NCBI GenBank assembly: GCA_016199375.1
Contig: JACQGV010000019.1
Span: forward strand, 1 to 6,614
Direction of reading: 5' to 3'
Length of the DNA stretch: 6,614 nt
Source of the DNA: Chloroflexota bacterium
GTDB lineage: Bacteria; Chloroflexota; Dehalococcoidia; SHYM01
Shown piece by piece: positions 1 to 5,856 of the stretch (within the stretch, counting starts at the first letter, position 1; the number at the start of each line of letters is the position of its first letter). Below the pieces are notes generated by a model. That model was not told where the DNA came from and made no database searches. It saw only the letters and a list, made by a program, of their open reading frames with translations. The position numbers and the translations under genes are program-made.

Positions 1-80
1 AGCCCCAGGCGGTTGAGGGCCAGCCGGCTGGCGGCGGCGTGGGCGGAGGGGACCGAGTGGGGCGGATTCGCGGTCGCCAT
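1..80 (-). CDS. coxC: Cytochrome c oxidase subunit III, N-terminal fragment (cut by window edge)
   Basis: Only the first 26 codons are in the window, starting at an ATG at 80. They read MATANPPHS..., ending in a SRLALNRLG stretch that resembles the segment just before the first membrane helix of haem-copper oxidase subunit III (often NRLGxWLFLxSE). The start lies 7 nt after the stop of the small subunit IV gene. A GGAGGAG purine run overlapping that stop can serve as ribosome binding site. The position after subunits II, I and IV is where subunit III normally sits in such operons. Subunit III is a membrane protein that stabilises the oxidase core. The family call rests on a short sequence plus context, so it is probable rather than certain. 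Confidence 0.72.
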   Translation of the reverse strand, partial: MATANPPHSVPSAHAAASRLALNRLG

Positions 81-87
81 CGTCCTG

Positions 88-303
88 CTACTCCTCCTCG
101 CGATGCCACAGTTGGGGCAGGTGCATGAAGAACTGGACGATGGGCCAGGCCCCCACGATGGCCAGGGGGGCCAGGATAAGCCAGGCGCCCCGCTGCATAG
201 TCACGCCCAGGACGTACTCCACGACCTCGATAACCATCAGGAGCCCGAGCACAGCCCAGCCCGTCCGTAACCGGGCTGCCAGGCTCGGCTTTTGTCCCTG
301 CAT
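88..303 (-). CDS. Small prokaryotic cytochrome c oxidase subunit IV
   Basis: A 71-residue protein with two hydrophobic segments (about residues 14-34 and 40-60) and a short charged C-terminus ending in EEE. This is the build of the small COX4-type accessory subunit of bacterial aa3/caa3 oxidases. The HLP..W ending and Gln/His/Phe residues of the second helix fit that family, which also includes the quinol oxidase subunit CyoD. It begins at an ATG at 303, only 3 nt after the subunit I stop. A strong GGGAGGT ribosome binding site lies inside the end of subunit I, so the two are probably translationally coupled. It likely helps assemble the subunit I/III core in the cytoplasmic membrane. The exact subfamily cannot be settled by eye. 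Confidence 0.85.
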   Translation of the reverse strand: MQGQKPSLAARLRTGWAVLGLLMVIEVVEYVLGVTMQRGAWLILAPLAIVGAWPIVQFFMHLPQLWHREEE

Positions 304-306
304 CGC

Positions 307-2163
307 CTACCTCCCTGCCGCCTCTTCCTGAGTGACGGCGCCCCCCGCCACCCCCACCACGGCATGGACGGAGCCGGGGACCCCGTAGTCGTAGGGATAG
401 CCCACCACGTGGGGCGGCACCTGGAAATTCTCCACGGGTGGCGGGGACGAGGTCTGCCAGTCCAGGGTGCGGGCGCGCCACGGGTTAGCCCCCGCTACGG
501 GCCCGCGCAGCCAGGAGTAGACCATGTTGACGACGAAGACCAGGAAGCTGGCCCCCAGGAGGAAGGTGGCGATGCTGATGAACTGGTTGGCGCCGCCCAG
601 GTTAGGCGCATAGTCCGCCACCCGGCGGTTCATACCCTGGATGCCCACCCAGAACATGGGGATGAAGGTAATCTGGTAGAGGATGAACATCCACCAGAAG
701 TGGAGCCGGCCCAGCCGCTCGTTGAACATCCGCCCCGTGATCTTGGGGAACCAGTAGTAGATGCCGGCGAAGATGGCGAAGATCTCCCCGCCCATGATGG
801 TGTAGTGGAAATGGGCGACCACGAAATAGGTGTCCTGGAGCTGGATGTCCGTCGCCACGTCGGCCAGGAAGATGCCCGTGAGGCCGCCGATGAGGAAGTT
901 GAAGACCAGCGCCAGGGCGAAGAGCATGGGCGTGGTCAGCCAGAGCCGGCCCCGCCAGATCGTCCCCAGTGCCGCGAGGAAGACGATCCCCGTCGGTATG
1001 GAGATGAGCTCCGTCACGACCATGAAGGGGAGGTGGAGGAAGTTCTGCATGCCGCTGGTGAAGAGGTGGTGGGCCCAGACCAGGTAGCTGATCACCACGA
1101 TGCTCAGGAAGGCCCCTACGACAAGCTTGTAGGCGAAGAGAGGCTTCCGCGAGAAGTGGGTCAGCACCTCCAGCCAGATACCGAAGGCGGGCAGGATCAT
1201 GATGTAGACGGCGGGATGGGAGTAGAACCAGAACACGTGCTCGTAGAGCAGGGCATTGCCGCCGCGGGCGGCGTCGAAGAAGCCGGTCCCCACCACCCGG
1301 TCCAGGATGACCATCAGGAGTCCATAGGCCACGAACTGGGTGGCCGTGAGGCTGATGATGGCGGCGGCGAGGATGGACCAGACGAAGATGGGGAGCCGCG
1401 ACCAGGTCATCCCGGGCGCCCGGAGCTTCACGATGGTGGTGATGAAGTTCAGCCCCCCCAGGATCGAGGAGAGGCCAAAGGTCAGGAAGGCCAGCAGAAA
1501 GAGGAGGCCCCCCGTGGCGTTCACTACGGACAGGGGCGGATAGGCCGTCCACCCGGTGTCGAAGCCGCCGAAGAAGGGCGTCAGGATCAGGAGGACCGCC
1601 ACGGGCGGGATGATCCAGTAGCTCAGGGCGTTGACCCGCGGGAAGGCCACGTCCTCGGCGCCGATGAGCAGCGGCACGGCGAAGTTGGCGAAGCCGCCGA
1701 TGATGGTAGCCACCGCCACGGCGATCATGATGATCCCGTGCAGGCTCATGGTGGTGTTGAAGTCCCGGGCGCTGAGGAGGTCGCGTCCGGGCGTCGCTAG
1801 CTCCACGCGCATGATCACGGCCAGGAGCCCGGCCAGCAGGAGCAGCGCCACGAAGGTCACCAGATACTGGACGCCGATCACCTTGTGGTCGGTGTTGAAG
1901 CGGAAGAACCGGCTCCACCCCTGAGTCTGCAAGGACCGAGCCGGCAGGCCCACCCATTCGCGCACCCACACATCCCAGAGGCCCACGCCCAGGAGCCATC
2001 CGAGCAAAGCGCCCACATAGCCCAGGGTGACGACGATCTGGGCTACCTCGCTGCGGCCGGTGAGGCCCGCTACGCCGCGGGCGCCCGCCGCCCCCAGGAG
2101 AAAGCCAAGGGCAGCGAAGAGCAGGCCCCTGCCGATCCACCGGAGTTCCCTCAGCGCGCCCAT
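307..2163 (-). CDS. coxA: Haem-copper cytochrome c oxidase subunit I, A2-type signature
   Basis: A 618-residue catalytic subunit that reduces O2 and pumps protons in the cytoplasmic membrane. Visible ligands: low-spin haem His142 and His453; high-spin haem a3 His451; CuB His316, His365 and His366; and the cross-link Tyr320. The D-channel entrance Asp171 (IGAEDVAFPR) and Asn160 are present. Helix VI reads YSHPAVY (314-320) rather than GHPEVY. This is the A2-type signature, in which Tyr/Ser stand in for the D-channel Glu. Two features are odd. Aligned on IPTG (389-392), the K-channel Lys position is Val394 and the helix VI Ser position is Leu331. The canonical FNTDHK.IG.QY start comes only at residues 89-100, after an extra segment with two predicted membrane spans. 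The C-terminus has the usual W.TSSPPP..NF motif (569-580). The ATG at 2163 follows the subunit II stop by 6 nt, with a GAGGT ribosome binding site. Confidence 0.96.
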   Translation of the reverse strand: MGALRELRWIGRGLLFAALGFLLGAAGARGVAGLTGRSEVAQIVVTLGYVGALLGWLLGVGLWDVWVREWVGLPARSLQTQGWSRFFRFNTDHKVIGVQYLVTFVALLLLAGLLAVIMRVELATPGRDLLSARDFNTTMSLHGIIMIAVAVATIIGGFANFAVPLLIGAEDVAFPRVNALSYWIIPPVAVLLILTPFFGGFDTGWTAYPPLSVVNATGGLLFLLAFLTFGLSSILGGLNFITTIVKLRAPGMTWSRLPIFVWSILAAAIISLTATQFVAYGLLMVILDRVVGTGFFDAARGGNALLYEHVFWFYSHPAVYIMILPAFGIWLEVLTHFSRKPLFAYKLVVGAFLSIVVISYLVWAHHLFTSGMQNFLHLPFMVVTELISIPTGIVFLAALGTIWRGRLWLTTPMLFALALVFNFLIGGLTGIFLADVATDIQLQDTYFVVAHFHYTIMGGEIFAIFAGIYYWFPKITGRMFNERLGRLHFWWMFILYQITFIPMFWVGIQGMNRRVADYAPNLGGANQFISIATFLLGASFLVFVVNMVYSWLRGPVAGANPWRARTLDWQTSSPPPVENFQVPPHVVGYPYDYGVPGSVHAVVGVAGGAVTQEEAAGR

Positions 2164-2169
2164 CGCCGT

Positions 2170-2934
2170 CTACCTCGCTCCCACCGTGCGGGTCTGCCGT
2201 GCCTGTGCCGCCACCCAGGCCTGGAACTCGCTCTCGGTCACCACCCGGACGGGCACCGTCATGTCGGCATGGTTTAGGCCGCAGAGCTCAGCGCATTGGA
2301 GGCGGAACTGCGCGTCCTCGGCGAAGCTGCCAGTCTGGGTCGGGGTGGCGGAGACCGTGGTGACCATGCCCGGCACGGCGTCAATCTTCATGCGGAAGGC
2401 CGGTATCCAGAAAGAGTGGAGCACGTCCGTCGCGGTCACATCGAAGCGCACGTGCCTCCCGACGGGCAACACCAGCTCCTTGACCGTTGTTACCCGCTGC
2501 TCGGGATAGGTCACCATCCAGAACCAGCGGCCTCCCTGCACCTGGACGGTGAGGTCCACGGGCCGGGCGGCATGGGAGCGGATCTCCCTTAGCCCGGTGA
2601 AGCCGGGGTGGATGATGACGACCAAGGTCAGGGCTGTCGTCCAGGCGAACCAGAAGACCACCCAGGGCCGGTGGATGTGGACGGGCGGCCCGTCCTCGGT
2701 CGGCTGCCCGCGGCTGCGGAAGCGCAGGACGCTGTAGCCCAGGGTGGCGACGACGAAGGCGAAGACCGGCACGCCCAGGACCATCAGGACGCGGAAGGCC
2801 CTGTCCACCATCACTGCTTCGTCGGCCGCGGCCACAGGGAAGAGCCCCACGCGCAGGACCAGGAGCTCACCCAGCGCCGTCAGCGCAAGCCACAGCAGGG
2901 CTACCGAGACCGTATGCCTGTTCACGCCACTCAC
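2170..2934 (-). CDS. coxB: Cytochrome c oxidase subunit II with CuA site
   Basis: A 254-residue protein that takes electrons from cytochrome c into the oxidase. The CuA ligands are all present: His173 (DVLHSFWIPAF), Cys214, Glu216, Cys218, His222 and Met225 in CAELCGLNHADM. An aromatic electron-entry patch is at GGRWFWMVTYP (134-144). Hydrophobic segments lie at about 9-30, 48-70 and 90-110. The first may be a signal peptide or a retained third helix, and no lipobox cysteine is visible. The chain ends soon after the CuA domain, so there is no fused cytochrome c domain as in caa3 enzymes. The start is a GTG at 2934 preceded by GGAG. A second GTG at codon 4 is a possible alternative. It is the first gene of the oxidase operon. 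Confidence 0.95.
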   Translation of the reverse strand: MSGVNRHTVSVALLWLALTALGELLVLRVGLFPVAAADEAVMVDRAFRVLMVLGVPVFAFVVATLGYSVLRFRSRGQPTEDGPPVHIHRPWVVFWFAWTTALTLVVIIHPGFTGLREIRSHAARPVDLTVQVQGGRWFWMVTYPEQRVTTVKELVLPVGRHVRFDVTATDVLHSFWIPAFRMKIDAVPGMVTTVSATPTQTGSFAEDAQFRLQCAELCGLNHADMTVPVRVVTESEFQAWVAAQARQTRTVGAR

Positions 2935-2971
2935 CTGCTCCGCCGCCCACCGCCATTGAGGGCAGGCCTAC

Positions 2972-2988
2972 CGTCACGGAGCGTGACG
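2972..2988. repeat. Perfect 7-bp inverted repeat upstream of coxB
   Basis: Arms CGTCACG and CGTGACG are separated by GAG. The element sits about 40-55 nt upstream of the coxB start, where an operator or a small leader hairpin would be expected. It shares its right arm with the CRP-like motif, so the pair may be two overlapping binding sites for one dimeric regulator. The function is not shown by the sequence. Confidence 0.45.
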
Positions 2989-2997
2989 CTTTTCACA
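2982..2997 (-). promoter_or_regulatory. CRP/FNR-like operator candidate upstream of coxB
   Basis: On the coding strand this reads TGTGAAAAGCGTCACG. It matches the classical CRP-type pattern TGTGA-N6-TCACA at nine of ten defined positions. It lies about 48-63 nt upstream of the coxB GTG. Its inner half also belongs to a second inverted repeat, CGTCACG-GAG-CGTGACG (2972-2988). CRP/FNR-family regulators often control oxidase genes, but no such regulator is in the window and no convincing -35/-10 pair is visible. The call is tentative. Confidence 0.35.
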
Positions 2998-3030
2998 GGG
3001 CCAATCTAAGCCGGTGTAGCTGCCAAAGCA

Positions 3031-3046
3031 TGGTGCAAACGCACCA
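3031..3046. repeat. Perfect 6-bp inverted repeat in the intergenic region
   Basis: Arms TGGTGC and GCACCA flank AAAC. It lies between the regulator gene and coxB. It has no following T-run, so it is not a canonical intrinsic terminator. An operator or a structured leader is possible. Confidence 0.35.
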
Positions 3047-3051
3047 GGTGG

Positions 3052-3096
3052 CGGGGAGAGGGGGAGATGAGTATTGGGGGGCACCCCCCAACCCCC
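3052..3096. repeat. G/C-rich dispersed palindromic repeat, copy A
   Basis: A purine-rich stretch is followed by TTGGGGGGCACCCCCCAA (3074-3091), a near-perfect palindrome with 8-bp arms. The same arrangement in the same orientation occurs at 6576-6614. By eye, about four in five positions agree between the copies. This marks a dispersed intergenic repeat of REP/MITE-like type rather than a gene-specific site. No T-tract follows on either strand, so simple intrinsic termination is unlikely, although the hairpin could protect transcript ends. Confidence 0.55.
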
Positions 3097-3101
3097 GTCA
3101 G

Positions 3102-3117
3102 TCCCGATGGGTCGGGA
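3102..3117. repeat. 6-bp stem, 4-base loop inverted repeat next to repeat copy A
   Basis: TCCCGA and TCGGGA flank TGGG. It lies 47 nt downstream of the regulator stop codon on the minus strand and 10 bp from the larger palindrome. It might be part of the same repeat unit or a weak 3'-end hairpin for the upstream operon. The T-run needed for a canonical terminator is missing. Confidence 0.35.
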
Positions 3118-3163
3118 TTGCACCCCACTTATTCAACATTCTTCAGGGCCAGGACACTAGAGG

Positions 3164-3853
3164 CTAGATGAGGTGGTGCTGGGAGGCGTAGACCACGGCC
3201 TGGAGCCGGTTCTCGACCCCAAGCTTGGCCACCAGGTTGGTTATGTGGTTGCGCGCGGTGATGGGGCTCACCTCGAGGGTGGCGGCGATCCGCTGAGTGC
3301 CCACCCCACAGGCCAGCAGCCTCAGGACCTGGAACTCCCGTTGGGTCAGCGCTGGCACCGGTGTGGCGGGGAGGCTGGCGCGCTCCTCTGCTGGCGTCTC
3401 AGTGATGAACTCCCGCAGGTCCGCTATGGCCCGCTGGGCCGCTTGCTGGAGCCGTTGGCGCTCGGTGACATCCCGGAAGAGGTGGACCACGTAGGACGCC
3501 TTGGGCGCTGGACCCTCGGGGACAAGGATGGTCATGTTCACCCATACGGGCACCCCTGACTGGGTGTGCGTGCAGACGTCGTAGTTGGGGGTGGGGCGGC
3601 CACGGAGGGCGTTCGCCATTATGGGGCAGCTCCTACGGCAGAACCGGAAGTTGCCGGCGTCAACGCCGCGCATGACCTCGTAGCAGGGGCGCCCCAGCAC
3701 ATCTTCTGGCGCATGTCCCAGGATCGCCTGGGCCGAAGCGCCCCAATGGATGATCCGCTGTCGGGCGTCCACGGCGAAGACGCCGTCCTCGGTCCGGAAT
3801 GCCTCAATCCAGCGCGCTTTTTGCAGGGAAGCGGTGGTCGCGCGGCTATTCAT
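3164..3853 (-). CDS. PAS-domain LuxR-type transcriptional regulator with conserved-looking cysteines
   Basis: A 229-residue regulator. Residues about 15-133 form a PAS sensor domain (FAVDARQRIIHWGASAQAILG..., ending VVHLFRDVTERQRL). A short helical linker follows, then a LuxR/GerE helix-turn-helix at about 168-229 (LTQREFQVLRLLACGVGTQRIA, then VSPITARNHITNLVAKLGV). The PAS domain carries Cys57, Cys72, Cys76 and Cys94, and the C-x3-C pair at 72-76 suggests a redox or metal/Fe-S sensor. There is no receiver domain, so direct ligand or redox sensing is more likely than phosphorylation. I chose the ATG at 3853: it overlaps the upstream FmdE gene by 8 nt and has a GGGGAG ribosome binding site, whereas an upstream extension to 4000 only shadows FmdE. 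As the last gene of the operon it may regulate that operon, the oxidase genes, or both. Confidence 0.88.
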   Translation of the reverse strand: MNSRATTASLQKARWIEAFRTEDGVFAVDARQRIIHWGASAQAILGHAPEDVLGRPCYEVMRGVDAGNFRFCRRSCPIMANALRGRPTPNYDVCTHTQSGVPVWVNMTILVPEGPAPKASYVVHLFRDVTERQRLQQAAQRAIADLREFITETPAEERASLPATPVPALTQREFQVLRLLACGVGTQRIAATLEVSPITARNHITNLVAKLGVENRLQAVVYASQHHLI

Positions 3854-4490
3854 CTCGTAACACTCCCCGCTGAGCTGGGCCTTCTTCTGTTGACGCGGCG
3901 GCCTCCTCGCCCGGGCCGAGGAGGCGATAGTATCCCCCCAGGGCGCAGGGCCGGCAGAGGGTGCGCCCATCCTGGTAGACCTCGCGGTCGTCGTTGACAC
4001 CCTCGCCGCAGGACTGGCAGCGCACCCGCTTCAGGGGGTGCCCCGGCTCGTCGTAGGGCGAGAGGGCGATGGCTACCGGGTGCACCAGGAACAGCTCGCT
4101 CTCTGGCATCGCCAGGTAGGCCGCGAGCTGGGCTTCCTGCTTGTCCTTGACACGGGGGGCATAGCGGCCGGCCAGCTCCCGGGCGTCGTCTCTGGCTACC
4201 ACGCGCACCGCTCGCCCGGCCTCGGTGTTCAGGAAGGTGGCCGCCATCTTCCCATAGTCGAAGAACTTCAGGGTCCGCCGGCCCAGCTTGCAGCCCGTCA
4301 CGGCCTGGATGGCATCGGTGGCGCAGCGGTCTATCTCCGCCCAGACACGCAGGCGGCGGTCTTGCTGAGGCTCGCTGATGCCGATCTCGCGGCAGCCCAC
4401 GACCGCCATCCGGACGCCAATGACCTGTCCGGGGCAGAGCTTGCCGTGGAGCCCCTCGGCTTCCTTCAGGAGTTCGGCAAGCGGTTTCAT
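3846..4490 (-). CDS. FmdE-family protein with C-terminal zinc ribbon
   Basis: A 214-residue protein. Residues about 10-145 match the FmdE domain, first seen in subunit E of molybdenum formylmethanofuran dehydrogenase and now known as a stand-alone protein in many bacteria. The signature H15-G-K-L-C19-P-G-Q is followed by AEIDRCATDAIQAVTGCKLG (51-70) and RRTLKFFDYGKMAAT (71-85). A four-cysteine zinc ribbon follows: Cys158/Cys161 and Cys179/Cys182. Bacterial FmdE proteins often lie beside molybdenum or tungsten enzyme and cofactor genes, but their biochemical role is not settled, so no reaction is assigned. The ATG at 4490 starts the conserved domain, yet no clear Shine-Dalgarno is seen in the 28-nt gap after the DsrE gene. 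The stop overlaps the start of the PAS/LuxR gene. Confidence 0.9.
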   Translation of the reverse strand: MKPLAELLKEAEGLHGKLCPGQVIGVRMAVVGCREIGISEPQQDRRLRVWAEIDRCATDAIQAVTGCKLGRRTLKFFDYGKMAATFLNTEAGRAVRVVARDDARELAGRYAPRVKDKQEAQLAAYLAMPESELFLVHPVAIALSPYDEPGHPLKRVRCQSCGEGVNDDREVYQDGRTLCRPCALGGYYRLLGPGEEAAASTEEGPAQRGVLRDE

Positions 4491-4518
4491 AGGGACCGGC
4501 CGCCGGGGCAGCCGCCCC
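4491..4518 (-). other. GC-rich gap between DsrE and FmdE genes with small hairpin
   Basis: On the coding strand GGGGC-GGCT-GCCCC (4518-4505) forms a 5-bp stem with a 4-base loop. It is followed by a further CCGG-rich self-complementary segment. No Shine-Dalgarno sequence is visible before the FmdE ATG. The hairpin may influence re-initiation or mRNA stability, and it is not a terminator because no T-run follows. Confidence 0.3.
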
Positions 4519-4887
4519 TCAGAACGAGATCACCTTGTCCGCCCACTGCACCCACTCCGACAGCTCCTGCATGGAGCTCCTGTGTACGCCTGCTGCCAGT
4601 TGTTCGACGCCAATCCCACGGGCGTCGAGGCAGGTCCCTCAAGCACCTATGTCCGTCCCTTGCCGCGTCGCCACCTGGAGCATCTTCTCCAGGTTGTAAT
4701 ACCCCTGGGGTGTGCGCTGGCCCGCCCTGCCACAGCTCACCGCGTCGGCGAGCAGGAACAGCCGCATCGCTACACCCGGCTCCTTGCCCAGCGCGTTCAC
4801 CAGGCGGAGCCCGTCATACGAGCGCTCCGTGCCGTAGGGCGGATCGTTCAGAATGATGAGGACTCGCTTGCGTTCTGCCTCAGCCAT
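4519..4887 (-). CDS. DsrE-like selenoprotein (in-frame TGA read as selenocysteine)
   Basis: DsrE/F-like small sulfur/thiol-handling fold, 122 residues if the TGA at 4639-4641 is decoded as Sec83. The N-terminal 82 residues (KRVLIILNDPPYGTERSYDGLRL..., then GQRTPQGYYNLEKMLQVA) fit stand-alone DsrE-like proteins. After the TGA the same frame continues GTCLDARGIGVEQL, then SSMQELSEWVQWADKVISF and a second TGA at 4519. This is the C-terminal half such proteins need. The TGA falls exactly on the first Cys of the family's C-G-T-C motif, giving U83-G-T-C86. A hairpin of bacterial SECIS type follows. The ATG at 4887 has GAGGAGG 7 nt upstream and lies 12 nt after the membrane-protein stop. DsrE-like selenoproteins have been reported from metagenomes. 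Alternatives are a nonsense mutation or a sequencing error (TGC to TGA). The Sec synthesis and insertion genes are not in the window. Confidence 0.85.
4604..4628 (-). promoter_or_regulatory. Candidate bacterial SECIS element
   Basis: On the mRNA strand UCGACGCC and GGCGUCGA form a perfect 8-bp stem around the 9-base loop CGUGGGAUU. The stem begins 10 nt after the UGA and the loop begins 18 nt after it. The second loop base is G. These values fit the general description of bacterial SECIS elements: a stem-loop just downstream of UGA, a small apical loop, and a G in its first two positions. The hairpin lies inside the coding region, as expected for SelB-dependent decoding in bacteria. It supports the selenoprotein reading of the DsrE-like gene. 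Confidence 0.72.
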
Positions 4888-4899
4888 GGTTGGCCCTCC

Positions 4900-5856
4900 T
4901 CACAACATAGCATCCTGAGCCAGGCGCTCGGCTCGCGCCGGCCGGGGGGCAGCCAGCTCCTCCTCGGGAGGGCGTGGCCCTGCGGCCAGCAGCACGAAGC
5001 CCGCTGCTGCCAGCAGGCCGAAGTAAGTGTAGTCCAGCCGCAGCCCTCCCAGCGCCACCACCCAGAGCCCCAGGGCGGGCAGACGCAGCGCCGGCGTCGA
5101 GAGCGCCGCCGCCACGGCGTAGACCAGCCCTGCCAGCGCCAGGCTGTGAAGCGCCGGCCCCAGGGCGCCGCCGAAACCGAAGTCCCAGATGACGAAGAAC
5201 CTGGCTATGGATGGCTGGGCCAGGGCGAAGCCGGCGTACAGGACTGCGACCAGGCCGGCGACCAATGCCGCCCGCGGCTGCCAGCCCGCGCGCAAGGCCA
5301 GCGGCGCCGCCAGCGCGGCTGCCACTGCCAGCGCCTCGGCGATTGTGAGTGTCGCCCCGGTGCCTCCCGCCGCTCCCGCCAGGCGCGCCAGGAAGTGGGC
5401 GCTGGCGGCCAGATAGGCCCCGTACACCAGCCACAGCCACCCGCGCCGCCAGCCGCGCCAGGGTGAGCCGATGGCCGCTAGCGCCAGCGCCGCCGGTAGC
5501 CCTACTGCCTGCGCCAGCAGTCCCGGCAGGCCGGGCCCCCCGCCCCCGGCCAGGGAGAGGGCCCATCCGGCCAGGAGCAGCGCCGCCGCCCCGGCCGCCG
5601 CCCCACCGACTGCGACCCGGCCCAGGCGGCGCTCGCGCAGGGCGCCCAGCGCCAGCAGGCCCAGCAGCGCCACCGCCAGCACCCCCGCCAGGTTCAGGGA
5701 CCAGAGCCCGGCCTGATAGGCCCAGCCCAGAGCGCCGGTGATGGCATCGCCTGATGGGAGCACCGGGCCCAGGCGCAGCAGCACCCGTAGCAGGATGAAC
5801 TCGGCCAGCGCCGCGGCCGCCAGGGCCAGCGCCAGCGCCGTAAGCAGGGGACTCAC
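4900..5856 (-). CDS. Polytopic membrane protein of unknown function
   Basis: A 318-residue protein I do not recognise. It is extremely rich in Ala, Leu and Gly and has about eight to ten hydrophobic segments, roughly at 5-29, 48-72, 80-104, 112-129, 138-160, 172-189, 195-215, 229-253, 258-270 and 276-293. The C-terminal tail (about 294-318) is hydrophilic with PRPPEEE. Few polar residues lie in the membrane: His154 and His237, Trp/Asp in FVIWDFGFG (221-229) and RLDYTYFG (273-280). The GTG start at 5856 overlaps the chaperone stop as GTGA, with AAGGAG 7 nt upstream. The DsrE gene begins 12 nt after its stop. From context it could be the membrane anchor or quinone-facing part of a redox complex, but it lacks clear NrfD/PsrC or NarI motifs, so no function is assigned. 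Confidence 0.82.
   Translation of the reverse strand: MSPLLTALALALAAAALAEFILLRVLLRLGPVLPSGDAITGALGWAYQAGLWSLNLAGVLAVALLGLLALGALRERRLGRVAVGGAAAGAAALLLAGWALSLAGGGGPGLPGLLAQAVGLPAALALAAIGSPWRGWRRGWLWLVYGAYLAASAHFLARLAGAAGGTGATLTIAEALAVAAALAAPLALRAGWQPRAALVAGLVAVLYAGFALAQPSIARFFVIWDFGFGGALGPALHSLALAGLVYAVAAALSTPALRLPALGLWVVALGGLRLDYTYFGLLAAAGFVLLAAGPRPPEEELAAPRPARAERLAQDAML

Noticed and set aside
292..1800. Long plus-strand open frame of about 500 codons opposite coxA
   Set aside because: It is antisense to a clearly conserved subunit I. Its product is rich in Glu, Asp, Gly, His and Pro with no domain, which is typical of a high-GC shadow frame.
3001..3060. Sigma-70 type promoter for coxB (TTAGAT at 3004-3009 as a -10)
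   Set aside because: No recognisable -35 box at a suitable distance. The sequence alone does not support it.
3074..3117. Intrinsic terminator for the upstream operon
   Set aside because: The hairpins are strong, but neither is followed by a T-run on the minus strand, and the main palindrome is shared with another locus.
3854..4000. N-terminal extension of the PAS/LuxR regulator by 49 codons
   Set aside because: It lies inside the conserved FmdE gene in another frame and has low-complexity content. The ATG at 3853 has a good ribosome binding site and operon-like overlap.
4639..4887. DsrE gene as a truncated pseudogene ending at residue 82
   Set aside because: The frame downstream of the TGA is intact and conserved, the TGA sits on a redox Cys position and a SECIS-like hairpin follows. 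A nonsense mutation or sequencing error remains a minor alternative.
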